Below are positions 58,020 to 64,000 of a stretch of DNA of 64,000 nucleotides, piece after piece. Made by a program: the position numbers and the translations under genes. A model generated the notes under the pieces. That model saw only the letters and a list, made by a program, of their open reading frames with translations. It was not told the DNA's origin and did no database searches. The stretch's first letter is position 1. The number at the start of each line of letters is the position of its first letter. Source of the DNA: Variovorax sp. ZS18.2.2 (GTDB lineage Bacteria; Pseudomonadota; Gammaproteobacteria; Burkholderiales; Burkholderiaceae_C); contig NZ_JANLNM010000006.1 of the NCBI RefSeq assembly GCF_024701975.1, forward strand, positions 124,001 to 188,000, written 5' to 3'.

Positions 58020-59191
58020 ACCAAGGTCAGCAGCGTGATTTCCGAAGGCGCGCCAAAGCGCTTCGGCGGGCCCCAGTAGCCGGTGCCCCGGCTCACATAG
58101 ATCCACATGTCGTGCAGCCGGTGCAGGCCCGCCGTGAAGGGCTGCTGCATGGGCACGAACAGGTTCCACGGAAAGAACTGGCCGCCATGCGTGTGGCCCG
58201 ACAGCTGCAGCTGGTAGCCGGCCGCGGCCGCCACCGCCGCGCTGCGCGGCTGGTGCGCCAGCAGCACGCGCGTGTGCACCAGCGGCGGCGCACCGAACAG
58301 CGCCAGGTGCGGATCGCTCGCGTGCGCCGCGTCGAAGTGCCCGGCGGTGAAGTCGGTCACGCCGGCCAGCACCAGTGCGCTTTCGAACAGTTCCTCATCG
58401 GTCTGCGCGCCGCGCACATTGCGCGTCTGCAGCACCACGTGCTCGTTGAGCAGCACCTTCAGGCCGAGCCGGCGCAACTCGTCGATCCACGCATGCGCGC
58501 CCGCGTAGTACTCGTGGTTGCCCGTGACCACGAAGGTGCCGTGGCGCGCGCGCAGCCCTGCGAGCGGCGCGATATGTTCGCGCAGTTCGGGCACGGTGCC
58601 GTCCACGAGATCGCCGGTGATCGCGATGGCGTCGGCGCCGAGCCGATTCACCGCATCGACGATGCGCTGGATGTACGCGCTCTTGATCGTCGGCCCGACG
58701 TGGATGTCGCTCAGTTGCGCGATCGTGAAGCCCTCGAGCGCCGTCGGCAGCCCGCGGATCGGCACCTCGACCCGCTTCACGCTCGCCGTGCGGCGCGCGT
58801 TGAGGAAGCCGACCAGCGACGTGCCCGTGGCCATCGCCAGCACCGCCAGCGCGCTCCACGGCAGCAGCGCATTCCAGCGCATCTGCACAAAGCCCAGCGC
58901 GCCCGCCAACCAGGCGAGCAGCAGGCCGGCATCGCGCAGCAGCGTCAGCACGAACATCGAGGAGAACCAGCCCATGCTGATCAGCCCGACCCACTTGAGC
59001 ACCTCGCCCACCGAGGCATTGGACGCCATGCGGCGCGAGGCGAAAGGCAGCGGGATCGTGAGCGCCGACACCACCAGCAGCACCAGCGCCAACGGCCACG
59101 CAGGCGTGAGCGTGGCCAGCGCGGGCAACAGGCGCAGCGCTATGTAGACGTGCAACAGCGCGGTCAGGGCGCTCAGGGGGCGGATCGGCAT
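58004..59191 (-). CDS. Membrane-anchored calcineurin-like metallophosphoesterase, YaeI/YkuE-like
   Basis: A 395-residue protein. Four to five hydrophobic helices occupy the N-terminal 130 residues. The phosphoesterase core follows with LSDIHVG, GDLVDG, GNHEYY and GHTHGGQ, a complete di-metal site. Related proteins hydrolyse UDP-diacylglucosamine or other lipid-linked phosphates. The start at 59191 is chosen because an upstream ATG would add a non-homologous 20-residue tail. It is monocistronic. Confidence 0.9.
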   Translation of the reverse strand: MPIRPLSALTALLHVYIALRLLPALATLTPAWPLALVLLVVSALTIPLPFASRRMASNASVGEVLKWVGLISMGWFSSMFVLTLLRDAGLLLAWLAGALGFVQMRWNALLPWSALAVLAMATGTSLVGFLNARRTASVKRVEVPIRGLPTALEGFTIAQLSDIHVGPTIKSAYIQRIVDAVNRLGADAIAITGDLVDGTVPELREHIAPLAGLRARHGTFVVTGNHEYYAGAHAWIDELRRLGLKVLLNEHVVLQTRNVRGAQTDEELFESALVLAGVTDFTAGHFDAAHASDPHLALFGAPPLVHTRVLLAHQPRSAAVAAAAGYQLQLSGHTHGGQFFPWNLFVPMQQPFTAGLHRLHDMWIYVSRGTGYWGPPKRFGAPSEITLLTLVPARP

Positions 59192-59276
59192 CGGGGCAAT
59201 GGGTTCGGGCACTGCCCGGGATACACCACCTGCAAGGCGCATGCCGCGCATTCAAGACGCCCGAGGGCGCTGCATT

Positions 59277-59295
59277 CGCTATTTTTTCTATAGCG
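59277..59295. repeat. CGCTAT-N7-ATAGCG hairpin
   Basis: A member of the GCTAT-N7-ATAGC group, with a 7-nt loop that is mostly T. It lies between the metallophosphoesterase start and the end of the next minus-strand gene. Confidence 0.7.
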
Positions 59296-59373
59296 CACGA
59301 TGCCCGGATAGCGGGCGCTGTGGCTTGACGAGCGTCAGAATTTCGCGCCGCACCGGCAACCGGTGCCGCTGCG

Positions 59374-59868
59374 TCACTGCACCGTGCGCGTGCCGGCCGA
59401 GGCCATGTCGGTGCCCGCCGGCCATTCGAAGATGGCCTTGGCGGACGCGCCCTGCGGCACTGTCAGCGATTGCTTGAGCGTCTGGCTGCCGATGCGCGCC
59501 TCGACTTCGTAGGTGCCCGGCTCCAGCCGCGCCACCATGAACGGGCCGCCCGACACCACGTTGTCGAGGAGCGTGGTGCCGCTGCCGTCGCGCACCGTGA
59601 CGTGCACGCCGGCCGCGAAGTCGGCGCTGCCCTTGTGGTCCTTGACCGCGAATTCGAAGGTGGCGGGCCAGCGCGGCGACACCGTCTCCATCAGCTGCGC
59701 TTCATCGCTGCCGATGCCGCCGCTCATGTATTCGACGCCGTGCGCCATGTAGATCGGCGGATTGACTGCCGCGTGCGCCGACGACAGAGCGCCCAGCAGG
59801 ACGGCGCCGCACAACATGGCGACCGCCAGCGGCCGCGTGCGCGATGAAGAGGAAAAACGGGAGGTCAT
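59374..59868 (-). CDS. Secreted protein, paralog of the upstream gene
   Basis: A 164-residue secreted protein. The signal peptide ends near AHA-A. The start of the mature part (NPPIYMAHGVEYMSGGIGSDEAQLME) and a carboxypeptidase-regulatory-like beta domain (FMVARLEPGTYEVEARIGSQTL) are seen. It is 38-45 percent similar by eye to the neighbouring product (59987-60511), so the two arose by duplication. I do not recognise an established family. The start is the ATG at 59868. Confidence 0.75.
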   Translation of the reverse strand: MTSRFSSSSRTRPLAVAMLCGAVLLGALSSAHAAVNPPIYMAHGVEYMSGGIGSDEAQLMETVSPRWPATFEFAVKDHKGSADFAAGVHVTVRDGSGTTLLDNVVSGGPFMVARLEPGTYEVEARIGSQTLKQSLTVPQGASAKAIFEWPAGTDMASAGTRTVQ

Positions 59869-59986
59869 GGTCTTGAATCCTTTCCTGGTCGTGATGGCGA
59901 AAGCCACGCCGCCAATGTGCGGCGCACGACTTAGAAAAGGCTGACTGACCACAGGCCGCGCATGCGGCCGTGGTGCTGAATGAAGC

Positions 59987-60511
59987 TCAGCGGGCGGCGG
60001 AGGTCTGCGCCAGCGCCTGCGTTTGCGGCATTGGCGGCGTGACCGAGGCCATGTCGAAGTTCGACGGCCAGAGGAACGATGCGCGGGCCGGCGAGCCGGC
60101 AATCACGATCAGCGACTGCGTGAGCGTGAGCCCGCCCAGCGTGACGTTCACGTCGTAGGCGCCCGGATTCAGGCGCGCGAGCATATAGGGCGCCTGCGTC
60201 TCCACGTCCATCACCGCCTGGCCGGTGTATTTCTGGCGGATCTGGACCGAGGCCTTGGCCGGGAAGCCCGCAAACTGCGCGCCCTTGCCGTCGCTCACGC
60301 CCAGCTCGATCGTCGCGGCCCAGCGCGGCGCCACCATTTCCATGAAGTCGGCCTCGCCCCTGGCTGCGCCGCCGCACATGTACTCGATGCCCTGTGCCAC
60401 CTGGATGGGCGGGTTCGAGAAAGCGTGGGCCGGCAAAACGGCGCCGAGGAATGCTGCTGTACCGCCCAGTACCAAAGCGGCCAGGGGCCGCCGGAGACGC
60501 ATAGGGTTCAT
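59987..60511 (-). CDS. Secreted protein, paralog of the downstream gene
   Basis: A 174-residue secreted protein. The signal peptide ends near AHA-F. The mature part begins NPPIQVAQGIEYMCGGAARGEADFME, and YMLARLNPGAYDVNVTLGGLTL parallels the downstream paralog. A cysteine (YMCGG) replaces serine there. The start at 60511 is chosen as the methionine before the signal peptide; an earlier ATG at 60568 is possible. The function is unknown. Confidence 0.75.
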   Translation of the reverse strand: MNPMRLRRPLAALVLGGTAAFLGAVLPAHAFSNPPIQVAQGIEYMCGGAARGEADFMEMVAPRWAATIELGVSDGKGAQFAGFPAKASVQIRQKYTGQAVMDVETQAPYMLARLNPGAYDVNVTLGGLTLTQSLIVIAGSPARASFLWPSNFDMASVTPPMPQTQALAQTSAAR

Positions 60512-60622
60512 TGCTTGTTGTCCTCGATCTTGCATGACGTGAAATCCGTCGAGGATTTTGCTTAGCAAGAGTCGGGCTAGATATAGCGTTTACGAGGAAC
60601 GATCCTCGAATCGAAGTTGAAC

Positions 60623-60639
60623 GCTATTGTTTTAATAGC
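60623..60639. repeat. GCTAT-N7-ATAGC hairpin
   Basis: A further member of the dispersed hairpin group, in the 298-bp gap upstream of the secreted-protein pair. Apart from this I see no gene or named site in that gap. Confidence 0.7.
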
Positions 60640-60809
60640 TGATGACGGCTGTGTGACGGGCATCCCGGCCCACTTTGGGCGCCAACCTCACGGAAACCCT
60701 GAGACGCAACGCTTTTGGGGCCGACCCGCACGGGTGCATGGCCCACGCCTACAGCGGTGCATGGCGGCGTCGGCTATCAAGGAGGCATGAACACAGAAGG
60801 AGCTTTCGA

Positions 60810-61055
60810 ATGACCATCCAGTCGACGATCAACGAATTCAAGCGGGTCGATGCCCAGCGCGCCGACTTTCCGGGCGAGCACCTGGCCGTGCTCGGGGCGG
60901 GTGTGTTGCTGCTGCTGGTGTCGGGGCGCAGCCGGTCTTTCATTGCGCGCCTGGTGGCCGGTGCGGCCGGCGGGGCGTTGATCGGGCGGGCGGCGAGCGG
61001 GACGGGCGGGATCGCGCGTCTGGCGGCAACGATGCGAGGCCGCCCGGCCCCTTGA
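60810..61055 (+). CDS. Small single-pass membrane protein
   Basis: An 81-residue protein. The first 25 residues are polar, then a hydrophobic helix (HLAVLGAGVLLLLVSG), and a Gly/Ala-rich second segment (LVAGAAGGALIGRAASG). A good AAGGAG precedes the ATG at 60810. It somewhat resembles DUF2892-type or inner-membrane YgaP-like small proteins but I cannot assign it. It is convergent with argC, 17 bp away. Confidence 0.65.
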   Translation: MTIQSTINEFKRVDAQRADFPGEHLAVLGAGVLLLLVSGRSRSFIARLVAGAAGGALIGRAASGTGGIARLAATMRGRPAP

Positions 61056-61072
61056 AGAGCCAACGGCCGCGG

Positions 61073-61999
61073 CTACGCGTTCAACATCAACTCGAGGTTC
61101 TGAACGGCCGCGCCGGATGCGCCTTTGCCCAGGTTGTCGAAGACGGCGGACAGCAGCACCTGGCCGTGATCTGCATTGACGAACACGCCCAACTGCAGGT
61201 CGTTGGTTCCGTTCAGCGCCTGCGGATCGAGGTACGTCATCGCCTTTGTCTCCGCAAGCGACATGACCTTGACGTGGCGCGCGTTCGCATAGTGACGCGC
61301 AAGGCATGCCTGCAACCGCGCGCCATCGACGTCGCTTGCCAGCAAGCGCAGTTCGAGCGGCGCGGTCAGAACGATTCCCTGCCGGTACGCGCCATAGGCC
61401 GGCACGAAGAACGGACGGTGCGCAAGCCCGGCGTATCCCTGGATTTCAGGCGTGTGCTTGTGTTCCAGCGCCAGGCCGTAGACCTGGGACGGCGCCACGG
61501 TCGGCACGTCGCCCGATTCGTGCGCATCGACCGCCGCCCTTCCACCCCCCGAATAGCCGGAGGTCGCATAGACGGTCGCGGGGTACTCGCGCGGCAGCAG
61601 GCCCGCCTCCACCAGTGGCCGCAACAGGGCAATGGCACCTGTCGGATAGCAGCCCGGATTGGTGACGCGCCGGGCTTGTGCAATCCGTTGCGCATGCCCC
61701 TGGGCCATCTCGGGAAAGCCGTAGACCCATTCCGGGTGCGTGCGATGCGCCGAACTCGCGTCGATCACACGCACACCCGGATTGCGGATGAAGCCGACCG
61801 CTTCGCGCGCAGCCGCATCCGGAAGACAAAGAATCGCGATGTCGCACGCATTGATCGCCTCCGCGCGACGCCGTGGTTCCTTGCGTTCGGCTGCCGCCAG
61901 GGTCAGGAGCTGCAGGTCGGCGCGGTCGCGCAGGCGGTCATGGATCTGCAGCCCGGTGGTGCCCTGGTCACCGTCGATGAAGATGGTCGGAAGACTCAT
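61073..61999 (-). CDS. argC: N-acetyl-gamma-glutamyl-phosphate reductase (short, type 2)
   Basis: A 308-residue ArgC of the shorter type. The NADP-binding start (IFIDGDQGTTG) differs from the long type's GATG pattern, the catalytic cysteine is C117 (VTNPGCYPTG), and HRPFFVPAYG is near the substrate site. It catalyses NADPH reduction of N-acetylglutamyl phosphate in arginine synthesis. It is divergent from a LysR-type regulator. A longer ArgC may exist elsewhere in the genome. Confidence 0.9.
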   Translation of the reverse strand: MSLPTIFIDGDQGTTGLQIHDRLRDRADLQLLTLAAAERKEPRRRAEAINACDIAILCLPDAAAREAVGFIRNPGVRVIDASSAHRTHPEWVYGFPEMAQGHAQRIAQARRVTNPGCYPTGAIALLRPLVEAGLLPREYPATVYATSGYSGGGRAAVDAHESGDVPTVAPSQVYGLALEHKHTPEIQGYAGLAHRPFFVPAYGAYRQGIVLTAPLELRLLASDVDGARLQACLARHYANARHVKVMSLAETKAMTYLDPQALNGTNDLQLGVFVNADHGQVLLSAVFDNLGKGASGAAVQNLELMLNA

Positions 62000-62061
62000 G
62001 ATGTCGTGCGCTCCTGATGCGGTCTCTGGATGGGGAAGTCGCAATTTTTCCTTGGTCGATA

Positions 62062-62103
62062 AAATATGAAAAGTTGAATTTGGCAATCCTGTAGTTCATA
62101 TTT
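62062..62103. promoter_or_regulatory. Inverted repeat between argC and the LysR gene
   Basis: Arms AAATATGAA (62062-62070) and TTCATATTT (62095-62103) are perfect 9-bp inverted repeats around 24 nt. It lies in the shared promoter region, as expected for a LysR-type binding site, although it does not show the T-N11-A core. Confidence 0.55.
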
Positions 62104-62122
62104 CCTGAAGAAGAGATCCCAG

Positions 62123-63007
62123 ATGCGCGAAATCAGCCTCGATCGCTTGCGCACGCTGGTCGCGATCGCAGACCACGGATCCTTTGCAGCCGCAGCGCAG
62201 GTGCTGCACCTCGCGCCACCGACCGTCAGCCTGCACATCGCCGAACTGGAGCGGCGTGTGGGCGCTCCCCTCTTGTCCCGACGACGCGGGAACGTGCGGC
62301 CGTCGGCCGTCGGCGAATTGCTGGTGGAACGTGCGCGCCGGATGCTGGTCGAGATCGAGTCGACGCTGGACGACGTCAGCCGGCAGGTGCAGGGGCTGGC
62401 CGGACGCGTGCGGCTGGGCGCCTCGACGGGCGCGATCTCGCACCTGCTGCCGCAGGCCATCGCGCGGCTTCGCGAGGATCATCCGGACATCGATGTTCAG
62501 ATCGCGGTGCTGACCTCGCAGGATGCGCTGGCGCGCCTCGCGCAAGGCAAGCTGGACGTCGGGCTGGTCGCCCTGCCGCAGTCGCCGGTCGCGGGACTGG
62601 CGATCCGGCCCTGGCGCCGCGACCCCGTCATGGCCTTCCTGCCCGCCGACTGGCGCGCTCCCGCCAGGGTCACGCCGACGTGGCTCGCGGCGCAGCCGCT
62701 GATCCTCAACGACGCAGGCACGCGCCTGTCGCGCCTCGTCTCGGAATGGTTCGCGCTGGGCGGCCACCGGCCCGCGCCGCGGATCGAGCTCAACTACAAC
62801 GATGCGATCAAGAGCCTCGTCGCCGCGGGCTACGGTGCGACGCTCCTGCCGCATGAAGCAGGCGCGTTGCAGCCGGACGCGCGCATCGCGATGCGTCCCC
62901 TGCGCCCGGCCCTTTGGCGGGAACTGGGCATTGCCTATCGGTCGGGGCCCGTCGAACGCGCGACGCAGCGCGTGCTCGACGCGCTGTGGGAGCTCAAGGC
63001 GCGTTGA
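62123..63007 (+). CDS. LysR-family transcriptional regulator
   Basis: A 294-residue regulator. The N-terminal winged HTH (LDRLRTLVAIADHGSFAAAA) begins at residue 6, and the effector domain follows from about 90. Its divergent neighbour is argC2, so it may control that gene; the effector is not known. An inverted repeat AAATATGAA/TTCATATTT lies between the two genes. A terminator follows at 63048-63076. Confidence 0.9.
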   Translation: MREISLDRLRTLVAIADHGSFAAAAQVLHLAPPTVSLHIAELERRVGAPLLSRRRGNVRPSAVGELLVERARRMLVEIESTLDDVSRQVQGLAGRVRLGASTGAISHLLPQAIARLREDHPDIDVQIAVLTSQDALARLAQGKLDVGLVALPQSPVAGLAIRPWRRDPVMAFLPADWRAPARVTPTWLAAQPLILNDAGTRLSRLVSEWFALGGHRPAPRIELNYNDAIKSLVAAGYGATLLPHEAGALQPDARIAMRPLRPALWRELGIAYRSGPVERATQRVLDALWELKAR

Positions 63008-63047
63008 GCGCACCGAGCCGGGCGGCGCAGTACACGCAAGCGCCAAT

Positions 63048-63076
63048 GAAAACGCCCGGTCAGGCCGGGCGTTTTC
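63048..63076. terminator. Bidirectional terminator
   Basis: A 12-bp stem (GAAAACGCCCGG with CCGGGCGTTTTC) and a 5-nt loop separates the LysR gene from the convergent gyrB. The T tract is short (four bases) on either side. Confidence 0.75.
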
Positions 63077-63106
63077 AGGACAGCAGGAGCTGTCGACAGC
63101 GATCGA

Positions 63107-64000
63107 TCAGACGTCGATATTCGCCGCCCGCAGCGCGTTCTGCTCAATGAACTCGCGCCGCGGCTCTACCTCGTCGCCCATCAGCATCGTGAACACGCGG
63201 TCCGCTTCGATCGCGTCGTCGACCTGCACGCGCAGCAGCCGGCGCACGGTCGGGTCCATGGTGGTTTCCCAGAGCTGCGCGGGGTTCATTTCGCCCAGGC
63301 CCTTGTAACGCTGGCGCGAGGTGGCGCGCTCGGCTTCGCCGATCAGCCACCTCATGGCCAGGCGGAAGTCGCTGACCTTTTCTTCCTTGGCGCGCTCGCC
63401 TTCGCCGCGGCGGACCAGGGCACCTTCGTCGCTCAGCAAGCCGCGGAAGGTGTTGGCCGCTTCGGCCAGCGCCGCGTAGTCGGCACCGTGCACGAAGTCC
63501 TGCGTGATCACGCTGCTCTTGATGTTGCCGTGGTGGCGGCGGCTGATGCGCAGCAGCGGCTTGTCGGTGCGGGCATCGAACTCGTTGCTCACCTCGGCCG
63601 GCACGCCGGTCGTGTTGAGCTCGCGCAGCTTGGCCTGCAGCGCCACAGCCGAAGCCTCGGCGGCGGGCGTGGTGTCCAGGTCGAGCGCCACGCCGTCGGC
63701 GATGGCGCGCAGGGCCTCGGCGTCCATGAAGTTGCGCAGGCGCGCAATCACGGCCTCGGCCACCTGGTGCTTGCGCGCCAGTTCGGCCAGGGTGTCGCCG
63801 GTGAGCGTGGTCGAGCTGGCGCCGCCGGTCTCGATGCGCGCGTCCTTCAGCGCGACTTTGAGCAGGAAGGCATCGAGCGCGGGGCCGTCCTTCAGGTACT
63901 GCTCTTCCTTGCCGACCTTCACCTTGTAGAGCGGTGGCTGCGCGATGTAGATGTGGCCGCGCTCCACCAGCTCCGGCATCTGCCGGTAGAAGAAGGTGAG
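63107..64000 (-). CDS. gyrB: DNA gyrase subunit B (3' part)
   Basis: The gene runs off the right edge; its last 297 codons are present. The frame opens LTFFYRQMPELVERGHIY, matching the TOPRIM-adjacent part of GyrB, and ends with RQRYKGLGEMNPAQLWETT and the GyrB C-terminal tail (REFIEQNALRAANIDV). It supplies the ATPase and DNA-gate partner for GyrA. On the minus strand it points away from anything to the right, where dnaN and dnaA would usually lie in this family. Confidence 0.97.
   Translation of the reverse strand, partial: LTFFYRQMPELVERGHIYIAQPPLYKVKVGKEEQYLKDGPALDAFLLKVALKDARIETGGASSTTLTGDTLAELARKHQVAEAVIARLRNFMDAEALRAIADGVALDLDTTPAAEASAVALQAKLRELNTTGVPAEVSNEFDARTDKPLLRISRRHHGNIKSSVITQDFVHGADYAALAEAANTFRGLLSDEGALVRRGEGERAKEEKVSDFRLAMRWLIGEAERATSRQRYKGLGEMNPAQLWETTMDPTVRRLLRVQVDDAIEADRVFTMLMGDEVEPRREFIEQNALRAANIDV

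Noticed and set aside
1..64000. CRISPR arrays, tRNA or rRNA genes, insertion sequences
   Set aside because: I looked for regularly spaced repeats, cloverleaf-like sequences with TTCRA loops and transposase motifs and saw none.

Overview
The window looks like chromosomal DNA of a Comamonadaceae betaproteobacterium, probably Variovorax or a close relative. The grounds are high GC, dense short operons with ATGA overlaps, Burkholderiales-type protein sequences, the parB / alpha-beta hydrolase / parA / lysE / rsmG / mnmG order, and gyrB at the right edge. This placement is inference; no 16S rRNA or tRNA gene was found here.

Layout, left to right. 0-4 kb: a branched-chain amino-acid-type ABC importer with a fused LivH-LivM permease, an OsmC-like protein and a binding protein. 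4-9 kb: a lipoprotein esterase, a MerR regulator facing a membrane protein, a cobalamin adenosyltransferase operon and an FAD-linked oxidase. 9-17 kb: a minus-strand chromosome-maintenance block (CsgG-like lipoprotein, parB, parA, lysE, rsmG, mnmG) with two parS sites inside rsmG and mnmG. 17-23 kb: catabolic genes (GST, enoyl-CoA hydratase, AtuA-like, old yellow enzyme, RidA, GNAT, VOC). 23-29 kb: a two-component system facing a hydrolase / ACP / ketosynthase / His-box hydroxylase cluster. 29-33 kb: copA, copZ and cueR. 33.6-34.2 kb: a 569-bp gene-free, AT-richer region with DnaA boxes and a CTA-repeat tract, which I read as a candidate oriC. 34-48 kb: creB-creC, the creD-nagZ-mrcA operon, and a divergent operon for a VIT/VWA protein with a PEP-CTERM-like tail, an exosortase, an EpsI-like protein and a GT51 transglycosylase. 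48-53 kb: a TetR regulator and carotenoid oxygenase pair, pirin and a Spy-like protein. 53-58 kb: envelope lipid genes (ybhP-clsB-ybhN order, PagL-like deacylase) and a phasin. 58-64 kb: metallophosphoesterase, two secreted paralogs, a divergent argC/LysR pair, and the 3' part of gyrB.

The main connected systems are these. (1) CreBC with a TTCAC-N6-TTCAC motif between creD and the exosortase operon suggests one envelope or peptidoglycan regulon containing a single-target exosortase. (2) TGAAG repeats with 11-bp period lie both upstream of the 24.7-kb response regulator and before the hydroxylase gene, which suggests a two-component-controlled acyl-lipid pathway. (3) parABS plus the candidate oriC indicates the origin-proximal segment of a chromosome. 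Short dispersed elements (GCTAT-N7-ATAGC hairpins, a 95-bp repeat in two copies, and a REP-like palindrome) occupy several of the intergenic gaps.
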